From Desulfovibrio desulfuricans (GTDB taxonomy: Bacteria; Desulfobacterota; Desulfovibrionia; Desulfovibrionales; Desulfovibrionaceae), in NCBI GenBank assembly GCA_015062205.1, contig SUVB01000038.1:1-64000 (forward strand): DNA of 64,000 nucleotides, in the 5' to 3' direction. Position numbers and translations under genes: made by a program. The notes under the pieces are model-generated. The model made no database searches. It was given only the letters and a program-made list of their open reading frames with translations, and was not told where the DNA came from. Shown one piece after another: positions 14,986 to 23,387 of this stretch. How positions within the stretch are numbered: the first letter of the stretch is position 1; each line of letters starts with the position of its first letter.

Positions 14986-16617
14986 CTATGTGAGGTATGA
15001 ATTGGCTTGGATTTGCCTCAAATTTAAACCACAAATTCTACCCAATCTTCCTGTCCTAATTTGTGCTAAATATTGTTTCCGTTCTAACAGGTCAAGAGCG
15101 GCATGGACTCTAGGCATCTTTCGTACAGGTGATCTTTGTGCAACTTCTCTATCAGTAAAATCCGGATAATTATTTTCGTAAGCCCATTTAAGTATTTTTT
15201 TTGCATCTTCGATTGCAGCTAATTCATCAGGATTGCAAATTAAAATCTTGTTATAAAAAGAATAATTTGCAAGCTCCATGCCTGATAAAAAGTGTGTTTC
15301 ATCAAGATTTCTGCTATATCTTGAATTTATAGAAAATGCTTTTAATGTGGTCGCAAATCTTATTGCTAAACCCGGTAAGCGATTTAAGGTTTGTAAAATA
15401 ACTTCATTATCATAATTGCCTTTACACATTTCAATATCATTGCGATAGTTTCTAAATAATTGGCTAACTTGTTCATCAAGAATTATATCGTAATATTTAT
15501 AATTCATGCTCATTTCAATATTTTCCATAATCATTTTTTTGATTATGTTGTTAAAGATGCTAACTGATTCTATATTGCAATTTGTGTCAGAAAAGAAATT
15601 TAGTTGCTTATCAATAAATATCGTAACAAATCTTGACCCAAAACCAGTGCTAATGACATCATTATTTTTGAAAAAATCCAAGGTTACATTTGGCTGACTA
15701 TAAAAAAGCATTGTCAAAAATGCTTCTGAAATAGATATAGAATTTCTTTCAGACCCGTAATCAATTCTTTCTAGATCATAACCGCTATTAAAAATTCTTA
15801 CATCAATTTTCTTTTTTTTGATCCTTTCAACAAATGTCTTCATCTCTGGCGATATGATTGCTTGTCCACCACCACTGTCTCGCATCCGTTTTAGTAAATT
15901 TATATCTGTTCCTGTATCCGAAACTAAATATCTAATACTGTTAAATTTTTTTAATATTTCCTTTTCGAGCATTTGGTTTGCAAAATGGTAGCTTTCTGCT
16001 AATTCTTTTATCAGATCAATATCGATGTCAGAACTACGGCCAAACAAGTTATGGCTTATTAACTTGCCGTAGTCTTTTGCAAGTTCGTGTCTGCCAGAGT
16101 CAACAATTTTTTTATAGTCAGCTGCACCTTTCATTTCTTCCTGATATTTGATGTCAATCTCTTTCTGGATTTCATTGAAAGGCACAGCCAACATTTCATG
16201 TAAACCACTTTTGATTGATCCACCTCTCCCAATTAATATTAGAAATAGCGGAGATTTCTCTATCCATTGATCTGTGATATGAATTTTGTATCTGGCTCTC
16301 ATTGCAGAATTTATATAACCTATCAACGCAAAAAGAACTGCTTCACAATTCCAATTAATAATTTTTGCAATATCAAAACAAGCACGTCTGATATTCATAT
16401 CCAATCTATCAAAATCAATCATATTTTGAGGGAGAGATATTTCTAGGGGTTGAGGCATAATGTTCGATAAATATTCAATTGCAAAATTCAATCTTCTTCT
16501 TGCGTCCTGTTCATTCAAATTTTTAAGAAATTCCTTGCTGTCCTTGACTGCTCGATTGATATCTTCGATCTGATACATGACACCCATATTGGGCTCATTA
16601 ACCATATTTGTAAACAT
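14986..16617 (-). CDS. DUF3987 (YfjI-like) protein of a satellite element
   Basis: A 543-residue protein resembling DUF3987/YfjI proteins, which are linked to primase-helicase functions of integrative elements. The N-terminal domain has NWNCEAVLFALIGYINSAMR and a P-loop-like LILIGRGGSIKS (residues 127-137) in which the usual GK step is replaced by IK. A middle segment (GGGQAIISPEMKTFVERI) corresponds to the Walker B-side region, and the C-terminus (DFTDREVAQRSPVRKMPRVH) looks like a winged helix. Several ATGs near the start (M5, M11, M14) are possible. The longest form overlaps the preceding gene by 103 bases, the M14 form by about 64. A strong terminator follows. Confidence 0.7.
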   Translation of the reverse strand: MFTNMVNEPNMGVMYQIEDINRAVKDSKEFLKNLNEQDARRRLNFAIEYLSNIMPQPLEISLPQNMIDFDRLDMNIRRACFDIAKIINWNCEAVLFALIGYINSAMRARYKIHITDQWIEKSPLFLILIGRGGSIKSGLHEMLAVPFNEIQKEIDIKYQEEMKGAADYKKIVDSGRHELAKDYGKLISHNLFGRSSDIDIDLIKELAESYHFANQMLEKEILKKFNSIRYLVSDTGTDINLLKRMRDSGGGQAIISPEMKTFVERIKKKKIDVRIFNSGYDLERIDYGSERNSISISEAFLTMLFYSQPNVTLDFFKNNDVISTGFGSRFVTIFIDKQLNFFSDTNCNIESVSIFNNIIKKMIMENIEMSMNYKYYDIILDEQVSQLFRNYRNDIEMCKGNYDNEVILQTLNRLPGLAIRFATTLKAFSINSRYSRNLDETHFLSGMELANYSFYNKILICNPDELAAIEDAKKILKWAYENNYPDFTDREVAQRSPVRKMPRVHAALDLLERKQYLAQIRTGRLGRICGLNLRQIQANSYLT

Positions 16618-16955
16618 GCTTTATTCATTATTTCCATCTCGTACAGTGAGAGGCGGAGACTGCCGTCGTCATCGTTCCAGTCGATCCTGACAAAGCATTC
16701 GGCATTCGGATTCCGGCGACACTTGAGCAGCCGCTGCTGAATCGACTTAGGGAACTTTTCGAGCGGTTGCAGATCGAACAGAGGTTTCCAACGTTGAATG
16801 ACGTCCAGATTTTCAAGTACTATTTCTGACAAGAATTTTGAAAAGGTCTTGGTACTCATCCCCGATTTTTTTTCGACTAAATGCTGGGGAAGACCTTCTT
16901 CAATGAGGTCGATGATGTTCTGCTTCTTGGCTTGATTGTGTTGGTCCCAGGTCAT
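16515..16955 (-). CDS. HTH-containing small protein overlapping the DUF3987 gene
   Basis: A 146-residue frame. The first half has a helix-turn-helix (EGLPQHLVEKKSGMSTKTFS). The middle (WKPLFDLQPLEKFPKSIQQR, then CFVRIDWNDDDGSLRLSLYE) looks globular. The last 35 or so residues lie inside the next gene in another frame and read like a shadow, so the functional protein may effectively be about 110 residues or the gene may have lost its natural stop. The coding DNA from 16,628 to 16,955 is richer in GC than the DUF3987 gene, suggesting a composition boundary here. The family is not recognised beyond the HTH. Confidence 0.5.
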   Translation of the reverse strand: MTWDQHNQAKKQNIIDLIEEGLPQHLVEKKSGMSTKTFSKFLSEIVLENLDVIQRWKPLFDLQPLEKFPKSIQQRLLKCRRNPNAECFVRIDWNDDDGSLRLSLYEMEIMNKACLQIWLMSPIWVSCIRSKISIEQSRTARNFLKI

Positions 16956-17079
16956 AATTTTTCTTCCTGATGTTAATGTTGAAAACGCCGTTCAATTATC
17001 GGGCCTAGAGCGTGCGCACAGAGGCTCCTCCCTTCCCTATTTGGATGTCAATGAACAAGGCCAGCCGGATACCCGGTGA

Positions 17080-17283
17080 CTAACGCCGTGGTGCCACCCG
17101 TTTCGTTTCCATGAAGCACAGCACGTCCGCGATCTTGTAACGAACTGAACGGCCTATTTTGTAGTAGGGAATCCCGATATTCGATAAGCGATGTTTGCGC
17201 AGTGTGGAAAGGCTAATTCCCGTGATCTCGCTCACTTCAGTTTCCGATAGCCATCGCGGCAACTCGTGGCTCTCCATGCTCAT
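17080..17283 (-). CDS. AlpA/excisionase-like helix-turn-helix regulator
   Basis: A 67-residue protein with the AlpA pattern: RWLSETEVSEITGISLSTLR forms the recognition helix pair and PYYKIGRSVRYKIADVLCFM is the typical wing and final helix. AlpA in E. coli CP4-57 activates the integrase gene and excision of the element. Here it lies between the tRNA-Ala gene and the DUF3987 gene, as in CP4-57-type elements, but no integrase is visible beside it. Unlike the AT-rich genes further in, its composition is near the host average. Confidence 0.75.
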   Translation of the reverse strand: MSMESHELPRWLSETEVSEITGISLSTLRKHRLSNIGIPYYKIGRSVRYKIADVLCFMETKRVAPRR

Positions 17284-17710
17284 CGTCCACCACCTTTCCC
17301 TACGTGAACCATTTCGTCTTGTTTCATATACACAACCGAACGGAGGGAGGCAGCGGGGAAAAAAAGTGAATTTACTTCTCCACTCCCTGTTATTAATTTA
17401 TCACTTTGAAATTATTGAGATCATAACTGCAAATTTTTTTCGCATTCTGCGACAGGGCAGACCCACATGGCCGCCTTCTGCGTCTGGGGGAGGTCATTTT
17501 TTAACGCGGGCGGAGCTGTGGCAGAGAATCTTCGTCTTCGGGATTGTTCACGCTGAACGCGTCATTCAGCACGGATGCTCTCTGAAGTTAGGATTTCGTG
17601 TGTTTGTCAGGGGAGAGAAGTGGAGACAGGAGAAAATCGTAGGTCAGTTTTGTCCTCAATTGGCCCAGATTTTCCGATTTGGTGCGGGGAATGGTGCGGG
17701 GATAATGAAA
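17284..17710. other. Junction region between island and tRNA-Ala, no integrase
   Basis: About 430 bases where a tyrosine integrase gene would be expected next to the tRNA. The frames present are short or run antisense to nothing and show no integrase motifs (no R-HxxR-Y pattern). A short duplicated GGTGCGGGG (near 17,680 and 17,692) is the only repeat noticed. The integrase may have been lost or lie outside the window. Confidence 0.45.
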
Positions 17711-17741
17711 AAGGGGTTATGGTTGTCATCCATAACCCCTT
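17711..17741 (-). terminator. Terminator of the tRNA-Ala gene
   Basis: A perfect 12-base stem (AAGGGGTTATGG and CCATAACCCCTT) with a seven-base loop. Read on the minus strand it begins nine bases after the tRNA 3' end and is followed by TTTTTCATT, a standard rho-independent terminator. Confidence 0.85.
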
Positions 17742-17749
17742 GAAATCCT

Positions 17750-17825
17750 TGGTGGAGAAGAGGAGATTTGAACTCCCGACCCCCGCCTTGCGAAGGCGAT
17801 GCTCTCCCAGCTGAGCTACTTCCCC
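17750..17825 (-). tRNA. tRNA-Ala (anticodon CGC)
   Basis: A complete 76-base cloverleaf with encoded CCA. The acceptor stem GGGGAAG pairs with CTTCTCC (one G-U pair), the D arm is GCTCAGCTGGGAGAGC, the anticodon stem TCGCC/GGCGG (one G-U pair) carries the loop TTCGCAA with anticodon CGC, and the T arm is GGGAGTTCAAATCTCCT. It would read GCG alanine codons. tRNA 3' ends are common integration sites, and the accessory island lies directly on its 3' side. I found no second copy of the tRNA 3' end in the window, so the attachment site pair is not confirmed. Confidence 0.95.
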
Positions 17826-17925
17826 ACATGCGGCATAACCGCGCACCGATCTAAATAGACAAAACAGGGCCTCTTGTCAAGGTATTTTCGAGGCCGGGAC
17901 AGGGCAGAGTCATCTGCCCTGCCTG

Positions 17926-18321
17926 TTATTCCGGCAGCGGAATTTCCGTCTGGAAGCCCGCGCACATGCAACGGGCCACCAGCGCGCCCGAGCCGTCGTG
18001 CACCTTCACGTCATAGCTGAGAATATGCTTGCCGTCCCGCACCACAAAGGCTTCGGCCGTCAGCGGCGAAACCTTGCCGGGCCGCAGAAATTCAATGGAG
18101 CTGTTCAGGCTGACCACGCCGCAGGTTTTGCCCGCATTGGCCGCCGAACCGAAGGCCACATCGGCCAGGGCGAAAATGGCCCCGCCGTGCGCCACGCCCA
18201 TGCCGTTCCTGTGGTTTTCGGTAATGGGCATGGTGACTTTGGAATACTCCGGAGTGGCTGTTTCGATGGTCATATCGAGGTATCGCATGAGTTTGTCATG
18301 CTTCTGGACGTAGTTGGTCAT
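17926..18321 (-). CDS. PaaI-type hotdog thioesterase
   Basis: A 131-residue protein of the single-hotdog thioesterase family. The active segment is GVAHGGAIFALADVAFGSAA, with the HGG turn at 45-47 and the helix acid D54, followed by the strand SSIEFLRPGKVSPLTAEAFV. Such enzymes hydrolyse acyl-CoA or aryl-CoA thioesters in the cytoplasm; the substrate is not predictable. It is a stand-alone gene between the tRNA and a Tim44-domain gene, all on the minus strand. Length is normal and no residue is missing. Confidence 0.85.
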   Translation of the reverse strand: MTNYVQKHDKLMRYLDMTIETATPEYSKVTMPITENHRNGMGVAHGGAIFALADVAFGSAANAGKTCGVVSLNSSIEFLRPGKVSPLTAEAFVVRDGKHILSYDVKVHDGSGALVARCMCAGFQTEIPLPE

Positions 18322-18352
18322 CTCGGCTCCGTGTGGGCAGGAAAAGGGAAGT

Positions 18353-18386
18353 AAAAACGGGCTGAATGCCGCGGCCTTCAGCCCGT
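18353..18386 (-). terminator. Terminator of the Tim44-domain gene
   Basis: ACGGGCTGAA (18357-18366) pairs perfectly with TTCAGCCCGT (18377-18386). On the minus strand the stem is followed by TTTTTAC. It lies 26 bases after the stop at 18412. Confidence 0.85.
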
Positions 18387-18411
18387 ACTACGGGTAACAG
18401 GGGAAGCAGCC

Positions 18412-19332
18412 TCACTCGACCTGCTGGATGCCGTCCAGCTTCCAGTTGCCTCCGGCAATGGGCCGGACAAAGTGCCAGATTTCGCGGGCGGAGGATGGCG
18501 TCTGTTGGTCCGGCGATTCCCGGAGCAGGACATCGAAGAACACCTGCGCGTACTGGTCGTCGCCTTCGTTGGTCACGCCCAGCAGCTGGGCGTTGACCAG
18601 CAGGATTTCCGTCCTGCTCGGGTTGGGATCGGCCGCCATCTGCTCGCGCACAACCTGCTGCACGGCCGGGGTGGCAAACTGGGCGATGTCGGCCATGTCG
18701 CGCTTGTCCCAGGAGCTTTGCAGGCGGGTGTAGGCCATTTTGGCTCCACGCAGAAATTCTTCCGTATCAAAGCCCGCGGGCACGGAAACCTGCGGCCCGG
18801 CGGACGCGGCCTGGCCGCCGTCCTGCGCCGGGGAGCGAAGCACATCCCATCCGTTGCCGACAGTATCGCGGCGCAGAGGCTCCTCGGCGCGGAATTGTTG
18901 CGTCGCGCCGTCCGCCCCGGCGGCTGCAGGCTGTGTGCGCCGGGCGCTGCGGAAGGAGGCGAACAGCTTGAGTCCAAGGTAGATGAGCAGGCCGAAGATG
19001 AGAATGTCCATCAGCCCGCCGCCCGCAAAGCCGTGCCCGCTGAGCAGGGAACCGATGAGCGTGCCGGCCAGCAGGCCGCCGAAGAGGCCGCCCATGCCGC
19101 CGAACATGCCGGGCCGCGTCGCGGTGGCCGCCGCGCCGGGCTGCTGCGTCTGCTGCCGGTTCATGCCGGGCGTCTGCGGTGTAGCGGGTCTGGGCGCGGG
19201 CGTGCTCATGAAGGGTTTGCCGCCAAAGGACCGGCCGCCGCCCATGCGGGCGGCATCCGCCGCGTCGGGGACGGCGAGCGCCAAGGAACAACAGAGGATG
19301 ACAAGAAAGGCCAGAACGGTTTTGATGCTCAT
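18412..19332 (-). CDS. Membrane-anchored Tim44-domain protein
   Basis: A 306-residue protein from the ATG at 19332, which has GGGAG at proper spacing; the frame open further upstream has no such signal. It has a signal peptide (MSIKTVLAFLVILCCSLALA), a low-complexity glycine/proline/glutamine segment, a glycine-rich membrane segment (FGGLLAGTLIGSLLSG) and a second one (LMDILIFGLLIYLGLKLF), then a C-terminal Tim44-like domain from about residue 190 (FLRGAKMAYTRLQSSWDKRD, ILLVNAQLLGV, EIWHFVRP). Bacterial Tim44-like proteins are membrane-associated and of uncertain function, possibly in envelope protein handling. It follows the Ehr-type operon by about 210 bases and has its own terminator. Confidence 0.8.
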   Translation of the reverse strand: MSIKTVLAFLVILCCSLALAVPDAADAARMGGGRSFGGKPFMSTPAPRPATPQTPGMNRQQTQQPGAAATATRPGMFGGMGGLFGGLLAGTLIGSLLSGHGFAGGGLMDILIFGLLIYLGLKLFASFRSARRTQPAAAGADGATQQFRAEEPLRRDTVGNGWDVLRSPAQDGGQAASAGPQVSVPAGFDTEEFLRGAKMAYTRLQSSWDKRDMADIAQFATPAVQQVVREQMAADPNPSRTEILLVNAQLLGVTNEGDDQYAQVFFDVLLRESPDQQTPSSAREIWHFVRPIAGGNWKLDGIQQVE

Positions 19333-19541
19333 GGACAGCTCCCGGAAAGGGGGTTGTCGGTCGCGGGCGAAAGGATGGCGACCGGATGCGTTTGCTGCTT
19401 CACTGTGGTTACTATAGTCATTCCCTGCAGAATGGCAAGGCCGCCCGCTGCAGCATGGGCGCGGCGGCGCGGGCGTCGCCTGCGCCCGGGCCATGCGGTG
19501 GCTTGCGGCGGCGCCGTACGCTGTGCGCGCCGGCGGGGGCC

Positions 19542-20297
19542 TCACTTTTTCAGCGCCAGCAGGCCGTCCAGAATGGTCCAAGGATTGGGGGGGCAGCCGG
19601 GGATGAACATGTCCACGGGCAGCACGGAGGCAACGCCGTTACGGCACTGCGGGCTGCCGTGGAACAGCCCGCCGGAAACGGCACAGGCTCCCACGGCAAT
19701 GACGAGGCGGGGTTCGGGCATGGCCTGCCAGGTATCCAGCAGCGCCAAGCGCATGTTTTCGGTGACGGGGCCGGTCACCAGCAGGGCGTCGGCGTGTCGG
19801 GGCGAGGCCACGAAATCAATGCCGAAGCGCCCCAGATCATAGACCAGCGTGCCGAGCACATTGCAGTCCGCCTCACAGGCGTTGCACCCTCCGGCGCTGA
19901 CCTGCCGCAACTTGAGGGAGCGGCGGAAGATGCGGCATTTCTCCGGCGTTTCCTGCGGCGCGGCGGGCCTGCCCGGCGCAACCAGCAGGCCTTCCCGCGT
20001 GAAGGAGGCCATGCGGTGGGCGCGGCTGAAGGTAAAGGCCCCCCGGGGACAGGCCGTGCGGCAGGCCCCGCAGAAGGTGCAGCGGCCCATGTCCAGCGTG
20101 GGCGTGCCTTCCCCGTCCCCCGGCGCGGGCAGCAGAGCCCCGGTCGGGCAGCTGTCATAGCAGGCGCGGCAGTCGCCGCAGGCCCCGGGCGCAAGCTCCG
20201 GTCGGCCAAGGTAGCGGGGCGACAGGGCGGGTTCTTTGCGGGGATAGTCCAGCGTGCGGTATTTTTGGTGCAGACGTTCCTTGATGATGCGCAGCAT
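19542..20297 (-). CDS. Ferredoxin-NuoB fusion subunit of a Hyf/Ehr-type membrane complex
   Basis: A 251-residue fusion of two complex I-type subunits. Residues 1-100 form a two-cluster ferredoxin (C40, C43, C46, C50 and C73, C76, C79, C83), like HyfH/NuoI. Residues 130-251 are a NuoB/HyfI/small-subunit domain with its four cluster ligands C138, C141 (GGCNACEAD), C205 (VGACAVSGG) and C235 (PGCPPNP). Normally these are separate genes. The protein should carry electrons along three [4Fe-4S] clusters to the large subunit. It is the last gene of the operon, nine bases after the large-subunit gene. All cluster ligands are present, so electron transfer looks intact even though the large subunit lacks nickel ligands. 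Confidence 0.85.
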   Translation of the reverse strand: MLRIIKERLHQKYRTLDYPRKEPALSPRYLGRPELAPGACGDCRACYDSCPTGALLPAPGDGEGTPTLDMGRCTFCGACRTACPRGAFTFSRAHRMASFTREGLLVAPGRPAAPQETPEKCRIFRRSLKLRQVSAGGCNACEADCNVLGTLVYDLGRFGIDFVASPRHADALLVTGPVTENMRLALLDTWQAMPEPRLVIAVGACAVSGGLFHGSPQCRNGVASVLPVDMFIPGCPPNPWTILDGLLALKK

Positions 20298-20306
20298 GGC
20301 AATGCC

Positions 20307-21869
20307 TCACAAATCGTGCCCGCAGTAAGAGAGATTGAAACTTTTGTTGCAGAGCGGGAAGTCGGAGATCTGGTTGCCGCGCAGTGCGACGGCCAGCCCC
20401 GGCCAGTTGTGGAAGGAAGGGGCCACCGCCTTGTAGGCGAGGAAGCGCCCGTCCGGGCCGGTGGCGGCCACATGGCAGATCTCGCCGCGCCAGCCCTCCA
20501 CCTGCGCCACGGCCAGCATGCCCGGCGGCAGGGCGGCTGTCGCGCGGGCGGCGTCCGGCGCGAGCGTGTCGGCGTCGGGCAGGATCGCCAGCGCCTCCAG
20601 GTCGGCTTCCGCCATGCGCAGGGAGTCGTCCAGCTCGCGGCTGCGCACGAGCGCGCGGGCCAGCACATCGCCCGTGCGTTCGCAGCGCGGAGCCCATGCC
20701 TCGCAGGGCAGGTCCGAAAGCGCGGCGAAGCGGCGGGCGTCCAGTTCCAGCCCGCAGGCCCGCGCGGCCACACCCACCAGTCCCAGAGCCCGCGCGGTGT
20801 CCGCATCCAGCGCGCCGACGCCGGTGCAGCGTTCCAGCACGCTGTGGGCGTGCAGCATCACATCCACGGCGCCGCGCGCGTCGCGTCCGGCCGCCCGCAG
20901 GCGTTCCCGCATGTCGGCGCACTCGGCGGGAGCGAGGTCGAAGTCCGCGCCGCCGGGACGCAGCAGGCCGCGTCCGAAGCGGTTGCCGCACAGGGCGGCG
21001 GTGAGATTGAGAAAGTCGCCGCGAATGCGTCCGTTCCATGAGGAGGTGGGCAGAAAGCCCGTGTCGCCGCCAATGGCCCCCAAATCGCCCGTATGGTTGG
21101 CCAGGCGTTCCAGTTCCAGCCCGATGCGCCGAACAAGCTGGGCGCGACGGGGCACGGCCAGCCCGGTCAGGCGCTCCAGCAGCACGCAGTGGGCCGTGGC
21201 GTGCCCCACGCTGGTGTCGCCCGCCGCGCATTCCAGCAGGGGCAGGCAGCGCGCGCGGGGGCCGTTGACGAGCATGGCCTCCACGCCCCGGTGCTGGTAG
21301 CCCAGTGCAATTTCCAGATGCAGCACGTTTTCGCCGTAGCACTGGAAGCGGAAGTGCCCCGGCTCAATGACGCCCGCGTGCACCGGCCCCACGGCCACCT
21401 CGTGCACTTCTTCGCCGCTCACGCGGTAAAAATGGAAGGGGCGGATACCGTCCTGCGCGGTTGCGGCCGAGGCGCGGCCTTCGGCCCGATCACGGGCACG
21501 GGCTTCGGCCTCGTCGGGAATGCGGCGCACACGCTTGAGCCAGGGGTGCCCTTCGGGGGTCACGCCCCATTGCTCGAAAATCTCCCGCTCAAACAGATGG
21601 GCCTGCGGGCAGGCGGGCGTCAGCGCGGTGAAGCTCTGCAGCGGCTCCGTGCGCAGGGCCGCCAGCGTGCCCGAACGGTCATGCGCCAGCACGCAGCACA
21701 GGCCCGCGGAGTGTTCCCCGCCGGGGTACGGCAGGCCGAACAGGGCCAGCAGACGCCAGCCGTCGTCCAGCAGGCGTCGCGCGCAGCCGCCCAGTTCCTT
21801 GTCCGAAACGGCAGGCACATCGGCCAGGGCAACGGCTTTTGTATAGTTGAATCGCAGCGGGGTATTCAT
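20307..21869 (-). CDS. HyfG-like large subunit without nickel-binding cysteines (Ehr-type)
   Basis: A 520-residue protein joining a NuoC-like 30-kDa domain (to about residue 165, ending in the LFEREIFEQWGVTPEGHPWLK region) with a NuoD/hydrogenase large-subunit domain (GPVHAGVIEPGHFRF, GYQHRGVEAM). Genuine [NiFe] hydrogenases have CxxC motifs near both ends of this domain. Here the first site reads ECAAGDTSVGHATAHC near residue 214, and the C-terminal site reads LCNKSFNLSYCGHDL, with C507 and C516 eight residues apart, so neither CxxC is present. This matches energy-converting hydrogenase-related (Ehr) complexes, whose substrate is unknown. It is therefore probably not a hydrogenase, despite likely automatic annotation as one. 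Confidence 0.8.
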   Translation of the reverse strand: MNTPLRFNYTKAVALADVPAVSDKELGGCARRLLDDGWRLLALFGLPYPGGEHSAGLCCVLAHDRSGTLAALRTEPLQSFTALTPACPQAHLFEREIFEQWGVTPEGHPWLKRVRRIPDEAEARARDRAEGRASAATAQDGIRPFHFYRVSGEEVHEVAVGPVHAGVIEPGHFRFQCYGENVLHLEIALGYQHRGVEAMLVNGPRARCLPLLECAAGDTSVGHATAHCVLLERLTGLAVPRRAQLVRRIGLELERLANHTGDLGAIGGDTGFLPTSSWNGRIRGDFLNLTAALCGNRFGRGLLRPGGADFDLAPAECADMRERLRAAGRDARGAVDVMLHAHSVLERCTGVGALDADTARALGLVGVAARACGLELDARRFAALSDLPCEAWAPRCERTGDVLARALVRSRELDDSLRMAEADLEALAILPDADTLAPDAARATAALPPGMLAVAQVEGWRGEICHVAATGPDGRFLAYKAVAPSFHNWPGLAVALRGNQISDFPLCNKSFNLSYCGHDL

Positions 21870-21890
21870 GCTCTTCTCGCAACAGGCGGC

Positions 21891-23381
21891 CTAGCCGCCA
21901 ATGAGCGCGGCGGCGCGGGAAAGAAAGTTCCACAGCGGGGCGGGAACCCACAGGCCCAGCGTCAGAACGGCCATGCCCAGAATCAGGGGGGGCAGCACGC
22001 TGCTCAATGGTTCGCGCGGGCTTTTGGGCATGTCTATGGGGCGGTTGCCCTGCACCATGCGCAGCACGGCCACGGAAAGCCCCACAAAGATCACGGCCAG
22101 CAGCGTCAGGTAGGCCGCCGCCGACCAGGGGGCGTCTGCCGCCAGCAGGCCCTTGAAGATGAGCAGCTCGCTGACGAACACGCCGAAGGGCGGCGAACCG
22201 GCCACGGCCAGAAAGCCGGCGGTCCACAACGCTCCGGTGAAGGGCATGGTCCAGCGCATGCCGCGCACGTCATAGCTGGAATAGGTGTGGTAGCGGGCCA
22301 GGATGTTGCCCGAGAGCAGAAAGAGCATGCACTTGGTCAGCGAATGGCAGACGGCGTGCAGCATGGCGCCGGAGACGGCCAGCCCGCCCGCGCCGATGCC
22401 CAGGGCCAGAATGCCCATGTGCTCCACGCTGGAATAGGCCAGCATGCGCTTGTAGTGCCCCTGCCCCACAATGAAAATCGCCGCCGTGGCCAGCGAGAAG
22501 AGGCCGAAGAACATGAGCATGCCGCCGGAGAGCGTTCCCAGCCCGGCGGCGAGCATGATCTGGTGGCCGCGCAGCATGCCCAGCATGGCGCAGTTGAGCA
22601 GCGCGCCCGAAAGCAGGGCCGAGACCAGCGACGGGGCCTGGCTGTGGGCGTCGGGCAGCCAGTTGTGCAGGGGGGCGAGGCCCATCTTGGCGCCGTAGCC
22701 CGCCAGCAGGAAGACAAAGGCCGCCTTGAGCCAGGTGGGTTCCCCTTCGGCCGCATGGCGCACGAACCAGCCCACCTGGTCCATGCCCGCGGCTTCCGTC
22801 CCGTCGGGTCTGTAGAAGGCCACGGAGAGCAGAATGTTGCCCAGCAGGGCCAGAGCGATGCCCACGGAGCAGATGATCAGATATTTCCAGGTGGCCTCCA
22901 GCGAACTCTTGTGCCGGTGGAAATAGATGAGCGGCGCGCTGGAGAGCGTGGTGGCCTCGATGCCCACCCACTGCACGCCCATGTGCGGCGTGGCGGTCAC
23001 CAGCGACATGGAGGCGAGGAAGAAGCAGAGGCAGGCGGTGAAGCGGCGCTCGGGCGCGTTGGTGAAACGCCCGTGGTCCAGAATGTTGGTATGCTCGCCG
23101 ATGCGCTCCTCTTCGCGCAGATAGGAGACGGCGTAGAACGAGACTGCCAAGAAGAGCAGGCTTGCCAGCATGAGGAAGAGTGTGCCCAGTTCATCCGGGG
23201 CCAGCATGCCGCCGAGCGCGCTGGGGGCTTCGCCGCAGGCCACGCTGCGGGCCGTGGCGAAGGCCAGGGCCGTGTGCGCCAGGGCCGTGGCGGGCAGGCC
23301 CATGCGGCAGAGGACGGCGCGTCCCCAGAGCAGCATGACGACGCCCATGGAGGCCGGAAGAAGCACAAGAGCGATGAGCAT
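21891..23381 (-). CDS. HyfF-like proton-translocating membrane subunit
   Basis: A 496-residue, very hydrophobic protein of the NuoL/M/N-MrpD antiporter family. Recognisable pieces are WVGIEATTLSSAPLIYFHRH (the conserved Glu of helix 5), YGAKMGLAPLHNWLPDAHSQ (loop before helix 8) with lysine, and the SSVEHMGILALGIGAGG segment. About 14 membrane helices are expected. It forms one of the ion-pumping modules of the Hyf/Ehr-type complex. It sits six bases after the HyfE-like gene and 21 bases before the large-subunit gene. Length and motifs are normal. Confidence 0.85.
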   Translation of the reverse strand: MLIALVLLPASMGVVMLLWGRAVLCRMGLPATALAHTALAFATARSVACGEAPSALGGMLAPDELGTLFLMLASLLFLAVSFYAVSYLREEERIGEHTNILDHGRFTNAPERRFTACLCFFLASMSLVTATPHMGVQWVGIEATTLSSAPLIYFHRHKSSLEATWKYLIICSVGIALALLGNILLSVAFYRPDGTEAAGMDQVGWFVRHAAEGEPTWLKAAFVFLLAGYGAKMGLAPLHNWLPDAHSQAPSLVSALLSGALLNCAMLGMLRGHQIMLAAGLGTLSGGMLMFFGLFSLATAAIFIVGQGHYKRMLAYSSVEHMGILALGIGAGGLAVSGAMLHAVCHSLTKCMLFLLSGNILARYHTYSSYDVRGMRWTMPFTGALWTAGFLAVAGSPPFGVFVSELLIFKGLLAADAPWSAAAYLTLLAVIFVGLSVAVLRMVQGNRPIDMPKSPREPLSSVLPPLILGMAVLTLGLWVPAPLWNFLSRAAALIGG

Positions 23382-23387
23382 GGCTAC

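Noticed and set aside
17575-17846. Small open frames across the tRNA
   Set aside because: They are read through the tRNA-Ala gene and its terminator and do not encode proteins.
20307-21869. Calling this a true [NiFe] hydrogenase large subunit
   Set aside because: Both CxxC nickel-binding motifs are missing.
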